The notes beneath the pieces are model-generated. The model saw only the letters and a program-made list of their open reading frames with translations. It was not told the DNA's origin and made no database searches. Below, piece after piece: positions 8,533 to 16,162 of a DNA stretch of 51,995 bases. This stretch comes from CAUVKI01 sp963552605. GTDB lineage: Bacteria > Bacillota > Clostridia > Tissierellales > Peptoniphilaceae. Within the stretch, counting starts at the first letter, position 1; each line of letters starts with the position of its first letter. Location: NCBI GenBank assembly GCA_963552605.1, contig CAUVKI010000012.1:1-51995 (forward strand). Reading direction: 5' to 3'. A program made the position numbers and the translations under genes.

Positions 8533-8569
8533 TCAATCCCTTATTTTGATAAAGAATTTAAGGGATTGA
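8533..8569. promoter_or_regulatory. Palindrome downstream of fic (operator-like copy 1)
   Basis: TCAATCCCTTA (8533-8543) and TAAGGGATTGA (8559-8569) are a perfect 11-bp inverted repeat around a 15-bp centre. There is no T run, so it does not look like a terminator. Its core CCTTATTTTGAT ... TTAAGG recurs twice on the other side of fic. Confidence 0.55.
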
Positions 8570-8588
8570 AATTGTTTTTAAGGGAACT

Positions 8589-9635
8589 CTATTTTACTCT
8601 GTAATATTTGGTGTTTTTACCTTTTCCCTCACGTATCAGTTCACCGGATTCTGTAAGCTTTCGCAAGGAACCTTCTATGGAGCTTATACTAAGCGATGGA
8701 CACAGTTCTCTGATATCCTGCTTGGAGAAACGACCGATCTTATTTTGAGCGGCAAGGCGTACCGTATCAAGAGCGGATCGCTTTATTTCCACCAGTGAAA
8801 AACGATCCTCAAAATCCTTATAGGCAGAGAGAATCGTCCCAAGCAGATATTTGATGAATGGAATCGGATCGTCCGTTCCCTCATGCCAGCCATTTTGGGC
8901 GGCAGAGAGTGCGTTATAATATAGATCTTTATTTTTTGCAATCTTTGCCTCCAAAGAGATATATTTACCTACATAAAATCCGTTTTTATAAAGCAGTAGA
9001 GTCGTTAGTAGCCTGCTCATCCTTCCGTTTCCATCATTAAACGGATGTATGCAGAGAAAATCGTGAATAAAAACAGGAATTGCAATCAGCGGTTCAAGTT
9101 CCATATTTCCAATCACACGATTATATTCTATGCAAATCTTATCCAAAGCCTCCGGAGTTTCGTAAGGGGAGAGCGGTGTGAAAAGAGTCACCATATGCCC
9201 GCCGGGATAGGTTGCGCTGATATAGTTTTGCACCGTTTTTGTACATCCGGCTGCGGGATTATTCATATGGCTATATAGAATTTTATGCAGTTGGAGAATA
9301 TAATTCCGTGTAAGTGAAATTGCATAAAAGCTTTCATGGATAATTCCCAGCACGTCTCTATATCCCGCGATTTCCTGTTCGTTTCGGTTTTTGGGCGTTG
9401 TTTTTTCTTCTACCAGTTGTCGGACACGTGTATTGGTCGTGACAATCCCTTCAATGGCGTTAGATGCCTTTGTACTCTGTATTTTTGCAATTTCCACCAG
9501 TTTCTCAAGCTCTTTAGGTCTTTGCCTTAAGAACATCTCCTGCTTACCGGCTTCTTTATATATTGCGGCAATGAGTGCCAGAATTTCGGAGTCCCATTTC
9601 TTATTTTTGATTGACGAATAGTTGAAGTCTCTCAT
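8589..9635 (-). CDS. Fic-domain adenylyltransferase with winged-helix C terminus
   Basis: Fic enzymes transfer AMP from ATP to hydroxyl side chains of target proteins. The complete core motif HPFNDGNGRMSR is near residue 196. An inhibitory motif of the S-x-x-x-E-G type (SNAIEG, S58 to G63) lies before the core, so the enzyme is self-inhibited (class II arrangement) and needs no separate antitoxin. The last 60 residues (GRFSKQDIRELC ... IEGSLRKLTESGELIREGKG) look like a winged helix-turn-helix. ATG 9635 is preferred over ATG 9650 because AGAGGT lies just before it. It is a single-gene unit with operator-like palindromes on both sides. The cellular target is unknown. Confidence 0.9.
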   Translation of the reverse strand: MRDFNYSSIKNKKWDSEILALIAAIYKEAGKQEMFLRQRPKELEKLVEIAKIQSTKASNAIEGIVTTNTRVRQLVEEKTTPKNRNEQEIAGYRDVLGIIHESFYAISLTRNYILQLHKILYSHMNNPAAGCTKTVQNYISATYPGGHMVTLFTPLSPYETPEALDKICIEYNRVIGNMELEPLIAIPVFIHDFLCIHPFNDGNGRMSRLLTTLLLYKNGFYVGKYISLEAKIAKNKDLYYNALSAAQNGWHEGTDDPIPFIKYLLGTILSAYKDFEDRFSLVEIKRSALDTVRLAAQNKIGRFSKQDIRELCPSLSISSIEGSLRKLTESGELIREGKGKNTKYYRVK

Positions 9636-9658
9636 TCTCTTACCTCTCATATTATTCG

Positions 9659-9683
9659 CTTAAGTATTAACATAAAATAAGGG
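9659..9683 (-). promoter_or_regulatory. Operator-like repeat over the fic promoter (copy 3)
   Basis: Read on the minus strand, the site begins CCCTTATTTTATG and ends AATACTTAAG. It matches copies 1 and 2 with one gap and covers the spacer and -10 of the predicted fic promoter. Binding here would block transcription. Confidence 0.5.
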
Positions 9684-9692
9684 AAAAATCAA
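9664..9692 (-). promoter_or_regulatory. Promoter of fic
   Basis: On the minus strand TTGATT (9687-9692) and TAATAC (9664-9669) are spaced by 17 bp, placing the transcript start about 20 nt before the ATG at 9635. It overlaps an operator-like repeat. Confidence 0.55.
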
Positions 9693-9708
9693 TCGGAGCG
9701 AAAAATAG

Positions 9709-9734
9709 CCTTATTTTGATGCGAATATTAAGGG
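9709..9734. promoter_or_regulatory. Operator-like palindrome upstream of the fic promoter (copy 2)
   Basis: CCTTATTTTGAT followed by GCG and AATATTAAGGG. The arms CCTTA/TAAGG are perfect and the inner bases partly symmetric. The centre is about 50 bp (five helical turns) from the centre of copy 3, which would put both on one face of the DNA. Confidence 0.5.
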
Positions 9735-9750
9735 AACGGTGAAAAATCTA

Positions 9751-9850
9751 ATACTATTATTTTTTTAATTATGGATATAAACGATTTGTACTTTGAAGAG
9801 GATACACGAATTTTTATGTCGAAAAATAGATATAACCGCACTTCTATTGG
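9751..9850 (+). repeat. MITE-like repeat, copy A (right end lost)
   Basis: Starts ATACTATTATT and continues with ATGGATATAAACGATTTG and GATACACGAATTTTTATG, closely matching the repeat at 23573. Similarity fades after TCTATTG, where the right terminal inverted repeat would be, so this copy is degenerate. It lies between fic and the RelA/SpoT-like gene. Short open frames through it are not regarded as genes. Confidence 0.7.
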
Positions 9851-9865
9851 AGAACGGTATCGCAT

Positions 9866-9901
9866 AAAAAAAGCGCACTTTTTTGGAAGTGTGCTTTTTT
9901 T
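9866..9901. terminator. Bidirectional terminator
   Basis: GCGCACTT and AAGTGTGC form an 8-bp stem (one G-T pair) flanked by an A run on the left and a T run on the right, so it can work on both strands. On the minus strand it terminates the RelA/SpoT-like gene, whose stop is 8 nt away. Confidence 0.8.
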
Positions 9902-9908
9902 GAGATAT

Positions 9909-11267
9909 TCATTCCGAAACATCAAAGTTTCTTATGAGGTTTAAAATTTTCACTTCGGATTTGCGCCATTCTTCTTCATCGGATATGTCCTGAAAAATTA
10001 TTTCAAGCTGATTTGAAAGCCTTATCAATCCGTCTCCGACAAAAATATTTATGTCCAGTGAATCTCTGAAATTATCCGCAATCGCCATTGTAAGACCGTT
10101 TAAGATTTTGTTTTCCAACTCCTTAGGGTAATTTTTCGGAGAGATTATTGAGCATATTTTTTCCTTTACAACCGAATCCAAAAAAATTAAAAACTGCTCA
10201 AAATCGTCCGCATTTTTTCCCTCTTCTATATCAAAAAGCATTCTGAAAAATAAATTCCACCTGAAATCCATATTCATCATCGCTCTGAAAGTCTGTCCGA
10301 CAGCCTTTTGAAAGGGACTTTTATAGTCAATATCCCTGAAAAATTCCAAAACACTCGACATACTGCCAAGCTCCATCGGGAGATCGGATATTCTTCCCAA
10401 AATTCTCATAAAAATTCTTCCGGCGTCCAATTCGGACTGCATCTTGAATTTTTCCCTTTCGAAAAAATATTTTACCAAAAGATCGGTCGCTTCTTTAAAG
10501 TCCATCACAAACAAAAGTTCTTTCCTTATCGCTCGCATATAGTGATCATGGATAAGTTTTGAGAGAAGGGACTCTATATAGTTTTCTTCAGCCGTATCGT
10601 GTATATCCTCGTTTCCGCTCAAACGGTCATAAACCGTCATAAGCTGATGATCTATCATAGAGAGGTTGTTCTTTATTGAAGCCATAATATCCCTCATAAA
10701 TTCCTCTTCAAGGATATAGTTGGCGTTTTTATAGAGAATTCTGTGATCAATCTCGCCCCAAAATTCATTTACCAAAGATTTTATCTGAAGCTCAAACCTA
10801 AAAGAACCCTTTTCATCGTGATATCTGCCGTCTATCTTATATATTTCAAATCCGTTCTTTTGCCTCATAGGTTGCTTTTCCGCCAGATAAAGTTCAATGT
10901 GTTCATTAGACGGAACACTGTAAAACCCTTCGGCTCTCTTTTCGGAGAAAGCGTCAAGCAGCAAGAGATACGCCTTTTTTTCGTCGTTTATAAATCTGCA
11001 TTCCACACGAATTCCCACAAGATCCGACAGATTTTCTATCAAACTTTCGGGAGTGGGGTTTTTTGAGTATAAATTGTTCCTTAGAATTTTCTCACGTAAA
11101 CTTGCGCTTGATTTAATCCTCTTTGTGACATTTAAGTAGTAGTCATTATTTCTGTAAAGCTTGTCAAAAAAATCTTCAAGCCCTGCCGCCATATTTTCAA
11201 TTCTTCCGGTTTCTCTTTCTTTGCAGTCTATTGCCGCATCTATAAAGTCAAAGATTAAGAGCTGCAT
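9909..11267 (-). CDS. Divergent RelA/SpoT-domain protein
   Basis: The N-terminal half looks like a (p)ppGpp synthetase domain: TKRIKSSASLREKI, then ENLSDLVGIRVECRF, then FRFELQIKSLVNEFWGEIDH, which corresponds to the E-x-Q-I-R-T ... W-x-E-x-E-H signature. The usual GYxSLH segment that holds the guanine base is replaced by NGFEIYKI, so activity is uncertain. About 230 helical residues of unknown nature follow. The start at 11267 is chosen because AAGGAGGA is 3 nt before it. It could be a stand-alone alarmone synthetase, a toxic relative, or an inactive sensor. It is monocistronic. Confidence 0.75.
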   Translation of the reverse strand: MQLLIFDFIDAAIDCKERETGRIENMAAGLEDFFDKLYRNNDYYLNVTKRIKSSASLREKILRNNLYSKNPTPESLIENLSDLVGIRVECRFINDEKKAYLLLLDAFSEKRAEGFYSVPSNEHIELYLAEKQPMRQKNGFEIYKIDGRYHDEKGSFRFELQIKSLVNEFWGEIDHRILYKNANYILEEEFMRDIMASIKNNLSMIDHQLMTVYDRLSGNEDIHDTAEENYIESLLSKLIHDHYMRAIRKELLFVMDFKEATDLLVKYFFEREKFKMQSELDAGRIFMRILGRISDLPMELGSMSSVLEFFRDIDYKSPFQKAVGQTFRAMMNMDFRWNLFFRMLFDIEEGKNADDFEQFLIFLDSVVKEKICSIISPKNYPKELENKILNGLTMAIADNFRDSLDINIFVGDGLIRLSNQLEIIFQDISDEEEWRKSEVKILNLIRNFDVSE

Positions 11268-11310
11268 AAATCCTCCTTCCAAAAATCATCTGAATTCGGA
11301 ATAATTGCAA

Positions 11311-11340
11311 GAAAAAAGGGTACCGCTCCGGATACCCTTT
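11311..11340 (-). terminator. Terminator of the cold-shock gene
   Basis: On the minus strand AAAGGGTA pairs with TACCCTTT, with two further G-C pairs next to a bulge, then a T-rich tract. It lies a few bases after the csp stop and also upstream of the RelA/SpoT-like gene. Confidence 0.75.
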
Positions 11341-11346
11341 CAAAGC

Positions 11347-11544
11347 TTACAGGATGTTTATATTTTCAGCTTGCAAGCCTTTTTCAGCTTCTACAACATC
11401 GAACTCAACCTCTTGTCCCTCATCAAGGGTCTTAAAGCCTTCTCTGTTGATTTGGGAGAAGTGAGCGAACACATCATTTCCCTCTTCCGTGGTAATAAAT
11501 CCGTAGCCTTTCTCTGCATTGAACCACTTTACAGTGCCTTTCAT
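11347..11544 (-). CDS. csp: Cold-shock protein, CspA family
   Basis: A 65-residue single-domain RNA/DNA chaperone that melts mRNA secondary structure. It starts MKGTVKWFNAEKGYGFIT (RNP1 inside) and has DVFAHFSQI (RNP2). GGAGGTA lies 4 nt before the ATG at 11544; the longer upstream frame is untranslated leader. The long 5' leader, about 100 nt, fits the family's regulation by cold-responsive mRNA structure. Confidence 0.95.
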   Translation of the reverse strand: MKGTVKWFNAEKGYGFITTEEGNDVFAHFSQINREGFKTLDEGQEVEFDVVEAEKGLQAENINIL

Positions 11545-11678
11545 TTCGTACCTCCAAAATAATATTTCTTCAATCCCATACAAATGCTTAAGATTTCGGG
11601 CGAATACCGAAATGATGACACTTGTTTATCTGAATCAAAGTTCGGACATATTATATTATATTTTTTTTAAAACAACAA
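11545..11678 (-). promoter_or_regulatory. csp promoter and long 5' leader
   Basis: On the minus strand TTGTTG (11673-11678) and TATAAT (11650-11655) are 17 bp apart. The leader of about 100 nt contains a hairpin TTTCGG/CCGAAA (within 11591-11611). Long structured leaders are typical of cold-shock genes. Confidence 0.6.
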
Positions 11679-11784
11679 GATATTAGAGAAAATTTTACGG
11701 AATTTTTTTCCAAGGTAAGTTGTATAATCGAATACATAAAAAATAAGTAGTGCAAATAAACGTTAAAAATTATATTCTGATTTC

Positions 11785-11813
11785 TTGACAACTCAAAGCT
11801 TATCGGATAGTAT
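11785..11813 (+). promoter_or_regulatory. Promoter of the tandem degV genes
   Basis: TTGACA (11785-11790) and TAGTAT (11808-11813) have a 17-bp spacer, 20 nt before the first degV start codon. The leader is therefore very short. Confidence 0.75.
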
Positions 11814-11832
11814 GACTTGAATGGAGGTGGCT

Positions 11833-12711
11833 ATGGATTTTAAATTGATTGTGGATACGGGCGGTGACTATTCGGACGAATTTCTCTCAAAAAATGATAT
11901 AGAGAGACTTCCCATTGTAGTATCGGACGGGGAGAGGGATTATGCGCCCGGTGTGGATATCAGCAGGGATATTTTGTTTCAGGAGATGAGAAGAGGGAAA
12001 GTCTATCAGACTTCGCAGATTTCTTCCTCTATGCTTAAAGAAGTTTTTGAGAATTATGCAAAGCAAAAGAAAAATGTCATTTATTATGCTCTAAGCGCGG
12101 GACTTACGGCAGGAGTTGAGGCTGCAAGATTGGTTGAGGCGGAAGTGAAAAAAAACTATCCCGATTTCGGAGTTTTGGTGTGGGACAGCAAATTGGCAAG
12201 TGCCGGCACGGAGCTTTTGCTTTCCGAATTTTTGAAGAGGACAGATGAGCTTAACTCATGGGAAGAAGTGAAAAAATTTTTCCTTTACCTAAGAGAACAT
12301 ATAAGAGTGTTTTTCAGCGTCGGAGATATGCAGTTTCTTTTTAGAGGGGGAAGAATGTCAAAAGCTTCCTATCTTATAGGAACAGCCTTGAGTATAAAAC
12401 CCCTTTTGTTTATTGATGATAACGGAAAACTTGCGGTGAAAGAAAAAATCCGCGGGGAGAAAATGCTTTATCAAAAGTTTGCAAAGAGCGTTCTTTCGGA
12501 ATGGGACAAAGAAATACCCATATATGTTGCACAGGGAGATAATGACAAAATGGCAAACAGCTTTATGGAAGAATTGGACAGGCAGTTGGGAAAAAAGGGT
12601 CTGTATGTAAAGAGCTTTTTAGGTGAAACCATTGGAGCGCACACCGGTCCGGAGGTTTTGGTGGTATCTTTTTTCACTGAAAATGTGAGAAACTATAAAA
12701 TTAACAGCTAA
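11833..12711 (+). CDS. DegV-family fatty-acid-binding protein (first copy)
   Basis: DegV/FakB proteins carry a bound fatty acid for phosphorylation by the kinase FakA. The 292-residue product begins MDFKLIVDTGGDYSDEF, has IVVSDGERDYAPGVDIS, the segment TSQISSSMLKEVF with the conserved T-S-Q pattern, FRGGRMSKASYLIGTALSIKP, and ends with GETIGAHTGPEVL. These features mark the family. GGAGGTGG overlaps the upstream ATG at 11821 and serves the ATG at 11833. No fakA is near. The next gene is a close paralogue. Confidence 0.88.
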   Translation: MDFKLIVDTGGDYSDEFLSKNDIERLPIVVSDGERDYAPGVDISRDILFQEMRRGKVYQTSQISSSMLKEVFENYAKQKKNVIYYALSAGLTAGVEAARLVEAEVKKNYPDFGVLVWDSKLASAGTELLLSEFLKRTDELNSWEEVKKFFLYLREHIRVFFSVGDMQFLFRGGRMSKASYLIGTALSIKPLLFIDDNGKLAVKEKIRGEKMLYQKFAKSVLSEWDKEIPIYVAQGDNDKMANSFMEELDRQLGKKGLYVKSFLGETIGAHTGPEVLVVSFFTENVRNYKINS

Positions 12712-12715
12712 AAAG

Positions 12716-12750
12716 AGAAGATCCTTAAATATGGGATCTTCTTTTGTTTT
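12716..12750 (+). terminator. Terminator between the degV paralogues
   Basis: AGAAGATCC and GGATCTTCT form a 9-bp stem with a T-rich 3' side. It ends where the second degV ribosome binding site begins, so it may only reduce transcription of the second copy rather than stop it. Confidence 0.7.
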
Positions 12751-12760
12751 GGAGGTGGCT

Positions 12761-13636
12761 ATGGATTTTAAATTGATTGTGGATACAGGTGGCGATTATT
12801 CGGAAGATTTTCTTTCAGAATACGATATAGAGAGACTTCCTATTGTGGTATCGGACGGGGAGAGGGATTATACGCCCCATGTGGATATCAGCATAGATGT
12901 TTTGTTTAAGGAAATGAGAGAGGGAAAGGTTTATCACACTTCGCAGATTTCTTCTTCTCTGCTTAGAGAAGTCTTTGAGAAATATGCAAAGCAAAAGAGG
13001 AAAGTGCTGTATTATGCTCTAAGCGCAGGGCTTACCGCAGGGGTTGAGGCGGCGCAGCTGGTTGCAACGGAAGTCAGGAATAATTATCCCGATTTCGAGG
13101 TTTTGGTCTGGGACAGCAAACTTGCCACTTCCTGCTCTGAAATGTTGCTCTCAGAATTTTTAAGAAGAAAGGACGAGCTTAACTCGTGGAGCGATGTGGA
13201 AAAGTTTTTGCTCTACCTGAGAAAGCACACAAAGAATTTTTTCAGCGTCGGAGATATGCAGTTTTTATTCCGAGGGGGAAGAGTTTCAAAGGTTTCATAT
13301 GTTATAGGCACGGCACTAAATATCAAACCTATCTTGGTGATTGACGACATAGGAAAACTTGCGGTGAAAGAAAAAGTGAGGGGAGAAAAGATACTCTATC
13401 AAAAGCTTGCAAAAAATGTTATCTCGGAGTGGGAAGGCGAGCTTCCCCTATACCTTATGCAGGGGGATAACGACAGAATGGTAAACAGTTTTATAGAGGA
13501 ATTTGAAAAACAATTAGGCAAAAAAGCGGAATATGTGAGAGCTTTCTTGGGTGAAACCATAGGTGCACACACCGGTCCGGAATTTTTGGCGATGTGTTTT
13601 TTCGATGAAAATGTAAGAAATTATCGTTTCTCTTAG
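12761..13636 (+). CDS. DegV-family fatty-acid-binding protein (second copy)
   Basis: A 291-residue paralogue of the preceding gene, with most residues identical, from MDFKLIVDTGGDYSEDF through FRGGRVSKVSYVIGTALNIKP to GETIGAHTGPEFL. Even the ribosome binding site and first codons are nearly the same, so the pair arose by tandem duplication. Differences are scattered rather than clustered, which suggests an old duplication under selection; the two may prefer different fatty acids. There is no promoter of its own in the short gap, only a terminator. Its stop overlaps the stop of the convergent gene by 4 nt. Confidence 0.88.
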   Translation: MDFKLIVDTGGDYSEDFLSEYDIERLPIVVSDGERDYTPHVDISIDVLFKEMREGKVYHTSQISSSLLREVFEKYAKQKRKVLYYALSAGLTAGVEAAQLVATEVRNNYPDFEVLVWDSKLATSCSEMLLSEFLRRKDELNSWSDVEKFLLYLRKHTKNFFSVGDMQFLFRGGRVSKVSYVIGTALNIKPILVIDDIGKLAVKEKVRGEKILYQKLAKNVISEWEGELPLYLMQGDNDRMVNSFIEEFEKQLGKKAEYVRAFLGETIGAHTGPEFLAMCFFDENVRNYRFS

Positions 13637-14658
13637 TAGAGCAGACCATCGTTTCCGACTTTAGTTCCAAAGGTGGCACAAAGGGAGTTTATTCTTCTTA
13701 ACTCTCTTTGTTTTTCTTCCCATTCCAAGAGTTCCGGACGGCAGTTTTTTATCACGGCGGGAATAAATTTATAGGAACTATTTCCGTCGGCATCTATGAC
13801 AAGCTGCAAAATAGCGGTTTTGTCGCAATTTCCTCCCATATTCGGAAAGATGAAATTTCCAAGCGAATAAAAGATCGCACCGCCGTTATAAAATTCCGCT
13901 CCCTGTAAACAATGGGGGTGATGTCCCAGTACCAAATCCGCTCCGCTGTCCACCAAAGCGTGTCCGGTTTTTATTTCCTCTTTTCGGACTTTCTCACTCG
14001 GATTTTTTCCCCAATGAATTGCGACCACGAGAAAATCAACTTGAGTTCTTGCTTCTTTGACGGCTTTCAAAACTTCGGGAAGCTGTCCGTCATATGCTCC
14101 CAATATTCCGGCTCGATTTGGGAGAGCATACCAAGAAGTCGAGGGCACAACCTTTGAATAATTCAAAAAACCTATCTTAATTCCGTTTTTTTCAAACACA
14201 TAGAGCTTTTTTGCGTCGTCCTTATTCTTTCCTCCTCCGAGTCTTGAAATTCCCTCTTTCTCCAAAAGTTTGAGAGTATCCGAAAACCCTTCCCTTCCGA
14301 AATCCATACTGTGATTATTTGCAAGCGACACAACCTCCACCGAAGCATTTTTTAAAGCCTTGGGAGTCTTTGAGCTTGAACGGAAATTATATTCTTTCTT
14401 TGAATTTTCCGGAATTTTACGATCGGTTATGGCGCTTTCAAAATTTATTACCGTCAAGTCGTCCGCATGAAAAATCTCTTTGACATTTTCAAACGGATAG
14501 TCGATGCTATGCTTTTTTACATAAGAATTAACATATGTGGCAAATGAAACATCTCCCGTAAAGTTAATCACTATATCGTCAGGGTACTGCTCACTCACTT
14601 TTGTCATCGGGTTCTCAAAAACCAAAAAAACAGATAAAACTGCAAAAATAAATCTCAT
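13633..14658 (-). CDS. CapA/PgsA-family surface phosphoesterase-like protein
   Basis: Resembles CapA, associated with poly-gamma-glutamate capsule export and assumed to have a calcineurin-like fold. A short hydrophobic N terminus (RFIFAVLSVFLVF) suggests export or membrane anchoring. Diagnostic segments are INFTGDVSFA, VINFESAITD, VVSLANNHSMDFG, VVAIHWGKNP and ADLVLGHHPHCLQGAEFY, with the expected metal-ligand histidines and asparagines. No capB or capC is nearby, so the substrate is uncertain. The start overlaps the upstream permease stop by one base (TAATG), so the two are coupled. Confidence 0.85.
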   Translation of the reverse strand: MRFIFAVLSVFLVFENPMTKVSEQYPDDIVINFTGDVSFATYVNSYVKKHSIDYPFENVKEIFHADDLTVINFESAITDRKIPENSKKEYNFRSSSKTPKALKNASVEVVSLANNHSMDFGREGFSDTLKLLEKEGISRLGGGKNKDDAKKLYVFEKNGIKIGFLNYSKVVPSTSWYALPNRAGILGAYDGQLPEVLKAVKEARTQVDFLVVAIHWGKNPSEKVRKEEIKTGHALVDSGADLVLGHHPHCLQGAEFYNGGAIFYSLGNFIFPNMGGNCDKTAILQLVIDADGNSSYKFIPAVIKNCRPELLEWEEKQRELRRINSLCATFGTKVGNDGLLY

Positions 14659-15773
14659 TATTTTTCCACTCCCAACTTCTTAAGCTTATGCTCTTCACTT
14701 TTTCTAATAACAATGGTATAGATAATTGCCATAACCGGCACTCCGAAAAATGTGCCGATTATTCCGAAAAGCGCACTTCCAACCACCACGGCGAACAATA
14801 CCCACAACGCCGGAAGCCCCACCTGCGAACCCACAACCCTCGGATAGATAAGATTTCCCTCAAGCTGCTGAATGACCATAAAGAAGATTACATAGGTCAA
14901 ACCTTGCGTCAAGTTCTCCGTAGCTATGATTATCGCTCCCAAAATCCCTCCGACAACCGCACCCACCATAGGGATTAAAGCAAGAAGCCCCATCAGAGAA
15001 CTTATCATTGCCGGATAAGGATACATACAAACGGTCATTCCGATAAACATCAAACCTCCCAGTATAAAAGCCTCCGCAACCTGACCGACAATATAATTAT
15101 GAAGAATGGTATTTGAGATATTAAGCACACCCTTAAGTTTTTCTTTATATTTCTCGCCGATAATCCAATCCGCAATCAGATTTAAGTTTTCAATCATCTT
15201 CTCCTTGCGAAACACAAGGTATATCGAAAAAATCATCGCTATCAACAGGTTTAAGAGAGTGCCCGCAATTCCTCCGACAAAGCTTGCAGCACCTCCCACC
15301 CAGATTGAAAGGTTTTTCGTAATCTTGGGAATCAGTTCGGCAGGGTCGGGTATTAACGCAAGTGCCTGATTTTTTAAATCGGGATTTTTTATTGCAAGAT
15401 GCTCCACAAAATCCCAAGCCGCATCATAAACTTCGGGGGCTTTTTCCATAAGAACTCCGGCAGAGGTAATCGCCTGCGGGATAACCATTGCCAAAACCAA
15501 GGAAAGGATTAGAAAAATTATAATGAGCGACAGAAAAAAACCTATGCTCTTTTTTAATTTCAAAATCGTTTTATTTTTTATGTGAGAAGAAATTTTTTTC
15601 TCAAAAAAGCTCGTGGGAATGTTTATGACGAAAGCGATAAAAGCTCCTATCAGAAATGGCGAAAAGGCGGCGAAAAGTTTTGTTGCAAATTCCGAAATCC
15701 AATCAAATTTTACAATCGCCAAAACAATTGCCGCTATCGTAAACAGTATTGAAACATAAGGTTTTTTTTCCAT
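14658..15773 (-). CDS. AI-2E-family (PerM/YtvI-like) permease
   Basis: A polytopic membrane protein of the AI-2 exporter superfamily. It shows about seven to eight hydrophobic segments, the periplasmic-type region KAPEVYDAAWDFVEHL, and the family's C-terminal signature with QQLEGNLIYPRVVGSQVGLPALWV. Members move small molecules or act in sporulation and osmotic stress; the substrate here is unknown. The ATG at 15773 is used because GGAG lies 6 nt before it; ATG 15785 and TTG 15794 are alternatives. It is coupled to the CapA-like gene. Confidence 0.88.
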   Translation of the reverse strand: MEKKPYVSILFTIAAIVLAIVKFDWISEFATKLFAAFSPFLIGAFIAFVINIPTSFFEKKISSHIKNKTILKLKKSIGFFLSLIIIFLILSLVLAMVIPQAITSAGVLMEKAPEVYDAAWDFVEHLAIKNPDLKNQALALIPDPAELIPKITKNLSIWVGGAASFVGGIAGTLLNLLIAMIFSIYLVFRKEKMIENLNLIADWIIGEKYKEKLKGVLNISNTILHNYIVGQVAEAFILGGLMFIGMTVCMYPYPAMISSLMGLLALIPMVGAVVGGILGAIIIATENLTQGLTYVIFFMVIQQLEGNLIYPRVVGSQVGLPALWVLFAVVVGSALFGIIGTFFGVPVMAIIYTIVIRKSEEHKLKKLGVEK

Positions 15774-15937
15774 AGTACGCTCCATAATTGTCAATTAAAG
15801 TTTTACCGAAGAGAGCATAGCATAAGAAAAGAACAAATGCAAAATGTTTTCTGTCGTTATTTCCGGCTGAATGAGGCTGTTTTTTTATTTTATTTTGAGC
15901 AACGATTGATGGAGCGCTTAGATAAGCATAAAAAAAT

Positions 15938-15966
15938 TTGACATCAATTTTTTTTTTTGTTATCAT
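15938..15966 (+). promoter_or_regulatory. Promoter of rpoBC
   Basis: TTGACA (15938-15943) and TATCAT (15961-15966) have a 17-bp spacer. It lies about 195 bp before the rpoB start, so rpoBC is transcribed on its own with a long leader instead of from the rplJL promoter. Confidence 0.7.
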
Positions 15967-15978
15967 AATAAATTGCAT

Positions 15979-16019
15979 AATAGTCTCAAATACACTTTTG
16001 AGATTATTGTTTTTATTTG
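15979..16019 (+). promoter_or_regulatory. Possible attenuator hairpin in the rpoB leader
   Basis: AATAGTCTCAAA and TTTGAGATTATT form a 12-bp stem (one G-T pair) with a 6-nt loop, followed by a T-rich tract. It starts about 7 nt after the expected transcription start. It has the form of an intrinsic terminator and could attenuate rpoBC; this function is inferred. Confidence 0.5.
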
Positions 16020-16162
16020 TCATTAAGCCTACAACAGAGATTTTTTAAATTTCTTAAGATACAGACAAAAGAAAAATTTCTCAGACCTTGTGCGGGGAAT
16101 TTTTGGGAAGTTTGACAACCGGTTATTATCAGCTTGTTGATTATAAAAGAGGGGTGATTTTT

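Noticed and set aside
8533..8569. Terminator of fic
   Set aside because: The palindrome has no T run on either strand and recurs upstream of the gene.
9728..9925. 65-codon minus-strand open frame
   Set aside because: It runs through MITE-like copy A and the terminator of the next gene; no ribosome binding site.
16088..16162. Longer RpoB start at 16088
   Set aside because: The 25 extra residues are unlike any RpoB N terminus, and AGAGGGGTGA points to TTG 16163.
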